Part shown: positions 22,001 to 29,958 of the stretch, piece by piece | How the letters are laid out: each line of letters starts with the position of its first letter | Position numbering within the stretch: the stretch's first letter is position 1 | Origin: Didymodactylos carnosus | Taxonomy: Eukaryota > Rotifera > Eurotatoria > Philodinida > Philodinidae | DNA: 29,958 nt | Reading direction: 5' to 3' | Assembly: GCA_905250885.1 (NCBI GenBank) | Contig: CAJNOQ010001608.1 | Location: 1 to 29,958, forward strand | Position numbers and translations under genes: made by a program | The notes under the pieces: model-generated | Told to the model about the DNA's origin: nothing | The model's input: the letters and a program-made list of their open reading frames with translations, nothing else | Databases searched by the model: none

Positions 22001-23621
22001 TCTCATACAGGATATTCAACAAATGAAACAATTACATCACTCCTGTTTTCGTGAATATTGTCATCAACTTATCGATCGAACACTTGATGAAATCTGTGTT
22101 CAATTATTGTTGACATTAAAACGATTTCAAGATCGACAACAAAATCTTAATCCACAAAAAGCAAAATTAAAACGACGGTAGGTTAATACATCAATTTAAT
22201 ATAAATTAACATTTATCAAGGCAACTATTATCTTATATCTTAGAAATGGATAAATATATAAAGTTTCTAATTTTTCGTTTTGATTTATACTCAGTCAAAC
22301 GTACACATAATATGTGTTTATTTAGATATATTCATGGTATTCGTGAAGTAACAAAACATTTACGTTTAAATCGTTTAAAATGTATTTTGATTGCACCTGA
22401 TTGTGAACGTATTAAAACCGAAGGTGGTCTAGATGATGCTATTGAACAAATAATCACATTATGTGAAAAACAATCTATACCCTATGTATTCACATTAAAT
22501 CGCAAGAAACTAGGACGATGTTTAAATAAAATATCAAAAATATCTACTATTGGTATCTTTGATTATAGTGGTACAGAACAATTTTATAAACAAATGTTAG
22601 AGTTGACGCATGAAAATCAATTACAATATCAAACTATCGTTGAGAATTTACATAAAGAACAAGAGCAAGAACAACAACTATCATCTAAACTGACAAATAC
22701 TGGTTTGAATAGTAAAGAATTTTTTAAATTATTACATAAAACATTTCAACAAAAGAATCAACAGCAACAAAAACCACAACGATATATTGTTAATAAAATA
22801 CCAAAAGAATCATTATCCAAAATGTTACCAAAAGTGCCCGCTCATTATGCACACTCAAGAAATGTGTCGGATACAAGTACAATTTATATTGATCCATTAT
22901 TAATTACAACCCTAAATGGTACGAATGAAAAATGCTCATTTTTCAATATTATTTGAAATTTGAGAATTTTTTTTTCCAAATATGATATTTTCTAGGTCTA
23001 CCTTCCACTCCACCACATATACCCAGTGCTCATCATGTTCGTGCTTCATCTGGATCATTTGAACAAATTCCAAAATGTGTTGTAACTAAAAAGAATGGTC
23101 ATCATCGAACACTGTCTGCTGGTGCTACAACGATTTTTGTTCCATCTGACATGATTGTCACCACAAATTCCGTACTTAGTGCTCATCACACTAAATGTCA
23201 TTCTCGTACACCGTCTGGTTGCAGTCAAATAAGTCAACCGTACTCAGAATTAGAACAAATCGATTATTATGACCAAGTGAAAAATGTACTCGAATGTTCG
23301 ACTACAACATCAACAATCAACTCTTCACCTCCCAGTGATCTACCACAATTGCAACAAGAAGATGTGAGAGAAGAAGTCTCATCACATACAATACGGTTAA
23401 AATCGATCGATGAACATGATCCCGGAAATGAAGCCGATACAGAGGCATACATTGATGAAGAAGATGATGCAACGACATTAGTGGAACAAACAGATATATC
23501 TTCATCAAAACAATCGAAAAGAGTAAAAAAATTATCAAAAAATGTCGAAACATCTCTTTCAAATGTTGAAAAATGGGTACATTCGACCGAATTTCGAAAA
23601 GATGATGATGATGACGAATGA
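16049..23621 (+). CDS. SECISBP2L: SECIS-binding protein 2-like (selenoprotein synthesis factor)
   Basis: SBP2-family proteins bind the SECIS element of selenoprotein mRNAs through an L7Ae-type domain and promote UGA recoding to selenocysteine. Exons: 16049-16457, 16582-16704, 16762-17166, 18024-18402, 18458-18735, 18793-19023, 20893-21280, 21773-22177, 22326-22918 and 22996-23621. They give 3837 nt, or 1278 aa, with all junctions GT-AG. The N-terminal half is Gln/Asn/Ser-rich and disordered, with an RG-rich patch (SYLRGRGGSYR), two short acidic-aromatic motifs (EDFPSLP and ESAFPTL) and basic clusters. A conserved block RRKPTKLKRIINKELEE comes next. FREYC and RFQDRQQ then lead into KAKLKRRYIHGIREVTKHL and the L7Ae domain (about 874-985), with GGLDD at 906-910 and LNRKKLGRC. 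VPAHYAHSRN (1043-1052) after the domain favours the SECISBP2L branch over SECISBP2. A WVHSTE motif and an Asp run end the protein. It is longer than human SECISBP2L (about 1100 aa). Two introns hold foldback repeats. Confidence 0.95.
17172..17951. mobile_element. Young foldback element in SECISBP2L intron 3
   Basis: The arms, about 17172-17367 and 17756-17951, are reverse complements over about 196 nt and differ at only about three positions. The same 55-residue open frame can be read inward from both sides. The termini read ACTGGTGATGC on the left and GCATTACCCGT on the right, flanked by TA, which would fit a TA target-site duplication as in Tc1/mariner-type elements. The spacer of about 390 nt carries no transposase. 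The left end lies only about five bases downstream of the intron's GT donor. The element makes up most of this 857-nt intron. Confidence 0.85.
19505..20573. mobile_element. Large foldback element in SECISBP2L intron 6
   Basis: Two arms of about 450-530 nt (about 19505-19960 and 20041-20573) are reverse complements, separated by only about 80 nt. Identity is patchy, with some small insertions. It is strongest in the inner part, where the blocks include GGATAGAGAATTAAGTTCTG, and at TTCGAAGATTTCAAACCGC near the outer ends. The element fills over half of an 1869-nt intron, the longest inside any gene here. Overlapping short open frames have no recognisable domain. No target-site duplication was identified. 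Confidence 0.8.
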
Positions 23622-24529
23622 TATTTTTTCTGTTTATCTGTATTTTTCGATGTAGTTTTTCGTCCTTATTTTAAATTCTCGTTCTTTAGACTACTGTGCA
23701 CGATAGTGAGTAGACGACAATCCGATACTAATACTAGATTCGACCACCAATAATTCCTGAGCAATAATTTTTTCGTCGTAATTGCTATAGCTCCATTTTG
23801 TGAAAAATCGTTTATTCAGTGAATTTTATCTCCGGCTGGCGACTGAATCTTGATATAGAAAGAGAATCTCAGTTGTGATGTAATTTATTTTACTCACAGT
23901 ATGAGACTCATTGTTCTTGATTTTTTAAAATGCAGTTTACCAATGATACTCGAGAAAAAAAAATCGATTTTTTTTTTATAAACGTTTTGCGTATTCTTGT
24001 GCACGTATTCTAATATATATTTATTTTGTTAAGAACAGTAAAAGCAAGTGGATATGTGTGCATCTATGTTTATCTATCTATGTGAATCGAACTGAATTTT
24101 GTTTCTTTCATCTTTTCTTCAATCTTTGTTGTAATGTAATATATACAAATGCAAAGAAATTGTTTCTTTTCAAAATTATTTTACTGTACATTTGATTTCT
24201 AATTTGCAACAACACGGTAAACAAAAAAACGAAGTAATATACACTTATAGTAGATGAGATAGTTTAATATTAACTGCTAAAACATGTTCAAGTCAGACTT
24301 TTATCTGTGAACATAATGTTAGATGAATTATTAATATGCTAGTATTAGAGTTAGATTAACGAATAGTCTTACCTCTTTGATGTTTGTCAATTAGAGTAGA
24401 AATTATATCTATGTAAAAATATGAGTATCAGGGACACGATGAGTTAACTCATATTTAAACGTAGGTACAGTAAGTATTTCAATATGTAATATGAGAGAAA
24501 AATGAATGTTTCTGTTTTTTTAATCTTAG
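23622..24529. other. Downstream region of SECISBP2L, probably 3' UTR
   Basis: AT-rich DNA following the SECISBP2L stop. After the TGA the frame happens to stay open for about 40 codons but is Phe/Tyr/Leu-rich like noncoding T-rich DNA. I see no gene in this interval. It may be 3' UTR, or an intron leading to the acidic exon at 24530. Confidence 0.4.
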
Positions 24530-24683
24530 ACATGATCAACATGTTGGCAAAATCGATGATGAAGATGAAGAAGATGTTGATGAATCATCAACAGATGATG
24601 AATATCAAGATTGGGATAACAATAATCAAACAGAAACAATGATAAATACTGATAAACATGATGAAGCAACAAGTCACTTATAA
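24530..24683 (+). CDS. Orphan acidic exon, possibly an alternative 3' exon of SECISBP2L
   Basis: A pyrimidine-rich tract ending in CTTAG precedes a coding-like segment. If entered in phase 2 it encodes 50 residues rich in Asp and Glu (DDEDEEDVDESSTDDE, then DWDNNNQTE) and stops at TAA 24681-24683. Composition and codon use resemble the neighbouring exons rather than spacer DNA. The donors at 21281 and 22178 leave two bases and could join it in frame, but skipping or truncating the L7Ae region would be a drastic change. No phase-2 donor was found near the end of the last SECISBP2L exon. It could also be the last exon of an unrecognised gene. Confidence is low. Confidence 0.3.
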
Positions 24684-25827
24684 GAACAGTCTTTCTTTTC
24701 TATCTCTCTCTTTCTTTATATTATATAGTACAATTGTTTTCCCGTTTTCTTCCGCGTTCATTCACGCAATCTTTCCTAATGATATTGTTGTTAATCAACA
24801 CCACATAGATATCCAGTTGCTAACACAAAAGCTGATATTCTTTCACATGAAATATTTGTAAAAAATCTGAATCTTGATTCTCATAAGCATTAAAAGAAAA
24901 CTTTAATCCGACATATCAGCCTGTCTTTTAAAAAGAATCTATGTTCGAAACTCGATGTTTATGTAACCGACTCTTGAGAATTGTTCTCCTCTTCCCGATT
25001 GCATGAGTATTATTATTATTATTTCTTTTTTGTCATAATAGGTGAAGTATAAAGTCTATATTGTCAGAATGAGAGTTCAGTTTGAATAGTACTTAACCCG
25101 AATATATTAACATGCATCCTCCTAATATGGACGAAGCAACCGTTGTCTCTATAAATTACTATTATTATTATCGTCAATGTCTTTCAACGTTTTATTTATT
25201 CTTCAGTGTTGTTTTAAAATCAACGAGGTGTTGTAACAAATTGTTTGTAATATAGAACTTTATTTCTTTTTATATATGTATATAGATATTTTTGGTTTAA
25301 CATATACTTATACATCATTTATACACCACACGATAAACTATCCTTTGTGTGATTCAAAATGAATGGGTGTAGATTTTCTTTATGTTAAACGAGTGCACGA
25401 ACAGTGTCGGTTTTAGAAATTTTGTACTGTGTTTACGCCAATAGCTAAATGTTAAACGTTTCTAGCCATAGACACATATCTGTCGTATACTCGAGCCTTA
25501 AAGGTTCATCTTTTTGTCTCTATCACAATAACTTTTTTTTCTTATTCAAGACGAATTTGCTCTCAAAAATTAAACGTGTAAATGTGAAAGTTAGAGAGGA
25601 TGTTGCATGAATATATTTTATCCATGAGTTTTTTCTTTGCATTTGAACGATCGATCACCTTCTCTTTTCCAAATCTTCTTGTTATTTTTCACTGTATGAA
25701 CACAGTACAGTTTGTTTTTGTTGTTATTTTTTTTCTTCATGAAATGAACAAGTATCTCTTTCTGCCATTTTGTTTTTCTTTTACAATGAAGTCAACTGGC
25801 TGTGTTCTGCTGTTCTTGATAATAAAT

Positions 25828-25858
25828 TTGTTGTTGTTATTGTTGTTGTTATTGTTGT
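25828..25858. repeat. TTG/TTA triplet microsatellite
   Basis: An interrupted run of TTG and TTA triplets that translates as poly-Leu in one frame. It accounts for the leucine tract in the overlapping open frame. Confidence 0.8.
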
Positions 25859-26518
25859 GGAGTAACACACAAGCAATTTATTCTTTTGTTTATAACATAC
25901 ACGATTCTTTTGTTTTTTTCGTTATTATACTCTAATGTTGTTATTTAAATGTTTCATGATGACAGAATACATTCATCATTTACTTCAACATTTTTTCTTC
26001 TTCTCTTTATCGTTTATTTTTTCTTGTGATCATATTTTATTCATATTGTGCGTGTGTTTTTGTGTTGAAGGAAATGTAACCTGAAAATAAAATTCGTAAA
26101 CATGCACAGCAATTTTGAACAATGTATTCTCTTTGTTATTCATCAGTAAAAAAAGTTTTACTTCGTATGAAATGATTTGGTTTTGTTAACAATAACAGCT
26201 CAGTTATTTTTCGTTAATGATTCAACATTTATTATTGAATTTTATTTGAATATTAAGAGAGAAAAAACAGTTAACATGTAAGAAATTTTCTTGATTTCTC
26301 AAGAAGCACGGACAATGATAACATTTGCTACAATGTGAAGTTCATACGATGAACTGTGTCATAGTGCTATATACAAGCAAACTTTCATAAAACGTTGACA
26401 TAAAAAGATTCTCTTGTTTTTACTAGTTCGATATACAGCACTAATTATTCTGCTGCTATTTTCTTGATTTTCTAGATAGTTTATTTTCATTCTGATTTTT
26501 TCATCGATTATGAAACAA

Positions 26519-26540
26519 AAATAATAATAATAATAATAAT
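26519..26540. repeat. AAT trinucleotide microsatellite
   Basis: About seven uninterrupted AAT units in the intergenic region between SECISBP2L and PWP1. Confidence 0.85.
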
Positions 26541-26570
26541 TATAACAGATGTAAATGAAAATAATAAGAG

Positions 26571-26934
26571 AGTTAGACGAACTTTGTTGAAACTGCGTAC
26601 CGTGGTAAGTATTGTTCTTAAGTATTGTAAACAGTGATCATATAGAAATTACCTGGCATCGTACGTCGTCTTTCTTCAAAAGCTTGTCCTCCTCTCATCT
26701 TCTGTTGCCCATTTTTTTCTTTATTTAACATCAAAATTCCATTTTCTATTTTTCAAGTATAAAAAAATATGGTCATTACAGTTCGAGCTCGTTTTCTGTT
26801 TGATGAACTTGAATCTAAATTGTTTATTTGGTGATCATTTTTTTAAACTCGTTTTAATGTTCAATCGTTAATTTTTGAATATGAAAACAATATACATCAC
26901 GTCCAGTTATGCGTGGAGCCTTATGTTCGGCCAT
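26571..26934 (-). CDS. Doubtful minus-strand mini-gene
   Basis: An ATG at 26934 opens MAEHKAPRITGRD with two possible donors (GTGATG and GTATAT). Further left, about 26663-26740, a purine-rich frame reads NKEKNGQQKMRGGQAFEERR and ends in CCAG followed by GTAATT. About 55-60 nt later a CAG acceptor gives VSTKFV and a stop near 26580. Each piece looks coding-like, but I could not find one splice pattern that keeps frame with introns of normal length, because one would have to be about 34 nt. No family is recognised. If real it is a small protein divergent from PWP1. It may well be chance in purine-rich DNA. Confidence 0.15.
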
Positions 26935-27955
26935 ATAGAATTAACAAAATTATTCGAAAAGAAAAGAAAATCTTTGGAAAAGTATCAACAATGTACTGCA
27001 TGATGAAACTCATACAATTTGTTCCCACATAAAAATACTTGATATTTAAAAGATGTTGATTCTACAGTAAAATTTATCGTTGATTAAACATAAATTTGGA
27101 TGAAACATGCTATTCGTCAATAACAATTTTTTGTCAAAAATTCTATTAGATACCATCATTTTGGACAAGAACAGTGCGTTCATTTACCAATAAATTGTAG
27201 TTTTGTATTTTATTTTTATTTAACATCAGTAAAATTAAAATACTCAAAAGGGTGATTCTACAAACTAAACTCTTGTCAGTCTCGTCATAATCTTTGGTGA
27301 AGTTCTGATTTATTCACAATTCTTTTCACATATTTCATGACTCGCTTTTGTAGTATATCTCTAGCAGGTGTTTGAAAAAACTATCTGCAAATAGTCACGG
27401 ATGGCAACCAGACAAGGGATCAAGTGCCTTTTTTTTATTAACTTAACATAAGTTAACTAACCTCGTATTAGACGGACGAGCATCAGTAGAGATCGAGGAG
27501 AAAATCTGTACTTAATGCACAAAATCAGTTGAATAGCTCCTCTCTGATTTAAATTTTCCGAGAGAGATAACTAACATGTTACTCGTTTATTTTCATACTT
27601 GATTCTGTTGAGAAGATAACCAGCGTTAGTGAAACTGACATCGATGTCAAAAACTCTGCTAGTGTGTTTGCTATCCTCGATCAGCGACGTAAAATCTGAG
27701 AAGAAATCTTCCTGTTTTATAATTGAAAAATATTCATTTTCTACTTCTGAAAGTCTTAGTAAATTTTATGACTTTTAAACCCTAAAAATTATGGAAGAAA
27801 ATGAAATTTAGACTATTTTTGCAAGAAAAGTTGCTGTTTTTTTTATTTTACAGCGGACCGTTAATATGTCCCTATTTTTCTCTAAAGTTTTTGTAAATTC
27901 TATAAACTATCAATTCGTTTTCTAGATTTTTATAAGAGAAAAGTAATTTCAAAAA
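26935..27955. promoter_or_regulatory. Region upstream of PWP1
   Basis: About 1 kb of AT-rich DNA before the PWP1 ATG, expected to hold its promoter. A TTTTCTAG acceptor-like site ends at 27924, 31 nt before the ATG. It could mark a 5' UTR intron or a spliced-leader site, but this is unproven. No other gene is seen. Confidence 0.35.
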
Positions 27956-29830
27956 ATGAATTTAATATCATCGATTGTTTGGATTAAGCGTGGTGCTGGA
28001 AAAATGACGCCGATCAAAGTAAATTTCTAAAGGATATTTTCCAATAATACCGTTGTTAACGCTACATTTATTTTTTGTTTGTAGTTAGTACCCGAAAAAG
28101 ATGAACTAGAAACGATGCTGGGAAAACCACTTGGGTAAATTTAACAAAAATCATATTGTTTCCCTTACATTGTCAATAAGTCTGTTATATTTTTAGCGAA
28201 GATGAAGATGAAGAAGAGGAAGATTCCAAAAATATAATGGAAACGACGGCTGGACAAGATGTTGAAACACGTTATCAACTAGATGATTATGATAACGAAC
28301 GTATGCTATATAGAATACTGCCATTATTACTCATTTTTAACGTTTTTGTCTTTTATTTTTTTAGAAGATGACCTAAATATGCCTGGCATTGGTCCGATAG
28401 CTGTTCATGCTTCAAATACTGATGATCCATTGTTAGAAATTAAAGATGAAGTGAGTGATAGTTTTGTGCTTTACAACTAAAATTTGTCTAATTGTCAATT
28501 TAGGGCGAAGATTCTGATGCTGACGATTATTTTATTAAACCTGATGATAATTTGATTGTAGCGGCACATATCGAAGATGATTCATCAAGTTTAGAAGTTT
28601 ATGGTAAAGATATCCTCATACATTCAAATAAATAATTGTTAATTTTATTGATATACTCTAGTCTATAACGATCGTGAAGGCTATTTGTATGTTCATCATG
28701 ATATTCTCATGCTAAATATGCCATTATGTTTAACTTGGCTTGATTTTGATCGAAACGAAACGCAACCAGGTACGATTAAATCATAAAAGAATCTCTTTTC
28801 TTTAGAAATTCTTGATAACATGTTCATGTAAAGGCCTTTGTCATCTATTTTCTCAGTTAATTATGTGGCTGTGGGTAGTATGGAAGGTGTCATTGAATTA
28901 TTTGATATTGATCTTGTCGATCAGTTGGAACCACTTCATACATTTGGTAAAAAAAAACGAAAATCAAAGGTAAATTCTGAAGTGCTTTAGATCTGTTTTT
29001 CTAATAAAAAAACAGATCTAAAGCATTTCTGTTTAAGAAAACGTCATATTCTTTAGTTTAAAGAGTATATGCATTGTCTTGTTTCTTTTCTTTAGAAGAA
29101 AAAATCGTCGTCAAAAACAACTTCATCGACTAGTGGGGAAGGGCATGATAACGCCGTGTTAGATTTACAATGGAACAAACTTGTCCGTCAAATTTTAGCC
29201 AGTTCATCGGCGGACGAAACAATATTATTATGGGATTTGAATCAAATGAAAATAGCTGCACAAATAAAGAACATTCATGAGAAACAGGTTGGTGAGTAAG
29301 AATCATTATTGTCAACTTAAAAACTTATTCGTGTAATGTGTGTGAAAGTAACATACAATGGCTTCCAAAACTCAATGGTCAATTATCTCGAATTCAGTAA
29401 CCATTTTGTTCATATTTCAGATTCAATCGATATGTTGGCATCCAACCGAACCTCAAAACTTACTTAGCGGTTCATCTGATCGGTAAACAATCGAGTGTCA
29501 CAGTAACGAGGTTTTATTGATCAGTTTGTTTTTCTAGGACAGTGTGTCTAATCGATTGTCGAAATTCGTCTCAGATCGGTAATCGCTGGACATATGATTC
29601 AGAAATCGAACGAATTATATGGAATACATTTGATTCAAATCAATATTTAGTATGTTAAGTTCAAACTTGACAACTCTTCTACTTTTAACTCGTACAATCA
29701 GCGATACACAGACCGAATGCTTCTCTTGTATTTCAGGCATCAACTGAAAATGGTTTTGTTTATTTAATGGATATTCGTAATTCTTCAACACCCGTCTTTA
29801 GTATATCGGCTCATAATGCAGCTGTGACGG
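27956..29830 (+). CDS. PWP1: Periodic tryptophan protein 1 homologue (WD-repeat), 3' end missing
   Basis: PWP1 is a nucleolar WD40 protein linked to ribosome biogenesis and rDNA chromatin. Exons: 27956-28018, 28085-28134, 28197-28300, 28365-28450, 28504-28603, 28662-28769, 28857-28969, 29096-29287, 29421-29482, 29538-29649 and 29737-29830. They encode the first 361 residues, and the gene continues past the window. The N-terminus [13 protein letters not shown] is characteristic of the family. Acidic stretches follow ([10 protein letters not shown], later [11 protein letters not shown]), then a lysine-rich segment ([14 protein letters not shown], about 200-214), probably a nuclear or nucleolar signal. 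WD-type repeats include [10 protein letters not shown] (Trp 254), [15 protein letters not shown], and [15 protein letters not shown] leading into SAHNAAVTG. All junctions are GT-AG with mixed phases, and most introns are 50-130 nt. The last visible intron begins at 29831, and the next exon was not found before the edge. Confidence 0.95.
28979..29029. repeat. Strong hairpin inside PWP1 intron 7
   Basis: The arms 28984-29000 (GCTTTAGATCTGTTTTT) and 29008-29024 are exact complements with a 7-nt loop. Pairing extends outward to 28979 and 29029 with one G-U pair, giving a stem of about 22 bp. It begins only nine bases after the intron's GT donor in a 126-nt intron. Confidence 0.8.
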
Positions 29831-29958
29831 GTAACAATTATTTTTCAAAATATAGTGTATACTCACTTGGTTTTTGAATAACTTAGGAATAAAAAGTGAT
29901 AAAGACTTGCGGTTTTCGTTCATTAGTCGATAGCTAAACTTTTAGCCATATTTTTCTA

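Larger units (their letters stand above)
24684..26570. other. T-rich intergenic region, no gene recognised
   Basis: Low-complexity T-rich DNA with TTA/TTG triplet runs (about 25008-25023, 25140-25160 and 25828-25858). The 111-codon open frame at 25600-25935 is Phe/Leu-rich and follows the TTG microsatellite, so it is not taken as a gene. No RNA gene was recognised. Confidence 0.5.

Noticed and set aside
23619-23750. In-frame TGA ending SECISBP2L followed by about 40 open codons, suggesting selenocysteine readthrough
   Set aside because: The extension is Phe/Tyr/Leu-rich like the T-rich spacer, no SECIS-like structure was recognised downstream, and the protein already ends in an acidic tail after the conserved WVHSTE region.
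25600-25935. 111-codon open frame rich in Phe and Leu
   Set aside because: It follows T-rich DNA and a TTG microsatellite, and has no splice partners or recognisable domain.
1-29958. tRNA genes, rRNA, CRISPR arrays or a bdelloid-type spliced-leader RNA gene
   Set aside because: Read by eye on both strands, nothing with the conserved sequence or structure was found. A tRNAscan or Infernal run would be needed to exclude weak cases.

Overview
This is an AT-rich animal nuclear contig. Its compact genes are broken by short (about 50-130 nt) GT-AG introns, the intergenic DNA is T-rich and low in complexity, and foldback repeats are scattered through it. The best guess for the organism is a rotifer, possibly bdelloid. 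The reasons are the AT-rich sequence, the tiny introns, and a bacterial-type dehydrogenase carrying introns beside animal housekeeping genes. No rRNA, mitochondrial or species-diagnostic marker is present, so this placement is inference.

Five protein genes could be rebuilt exon by exon, with the reading frame kept across every junction. On the minus strand, in map order, are a bacterial-type D-3-hydroxybutyrate dehydrogenase (1489-2400, 3 exons), the proteasome beta-5 subunit PSMB5 (7836-9220, 7 exons) and an ankyrin-repeat protein (9843-14143, 15 exons). On the plus strand are a SECIS-binding protein 2-like gene (16049-23621, 10 exons, 1278 aa) and the 5' part of the WD-repeat ribosome-biogenesis factor PWP1 (27956-29830, 11 exons, running off the right edge). 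The ankyrin gene and SECISBP2L are divergent across about 1.9 kb. The genes share no pathway: lipid or ketone metabolism, protein turnover, selenoprotein synthesis and ribosome biogenesis are all represented. There is no sign of an operon.

The long gaps (2.5-7.8 kb and 23.6-27.9 kb) hold no convincing complete gene. They do hold a GC-rich repeat cluster at the left edge, a 56-bp palindrome, a hAT-like repeat of about 640 bp, microsatellites, one orphan acidic exon and one doubtful minus-strand mini-gene.

The most striking structures are three large inverted-repeat (foldback) elements. Each lies inside an exceptionally long intron: two in SECISBP2L, one in the ankyrin gene. One has arms of about 196 nt that differ at only a few positions, which suggests a recent insertion. 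The ankyrin gene is also unusual in that all 14 inferred introns are phase 0, whereas none of the SECISBP2L introns is.
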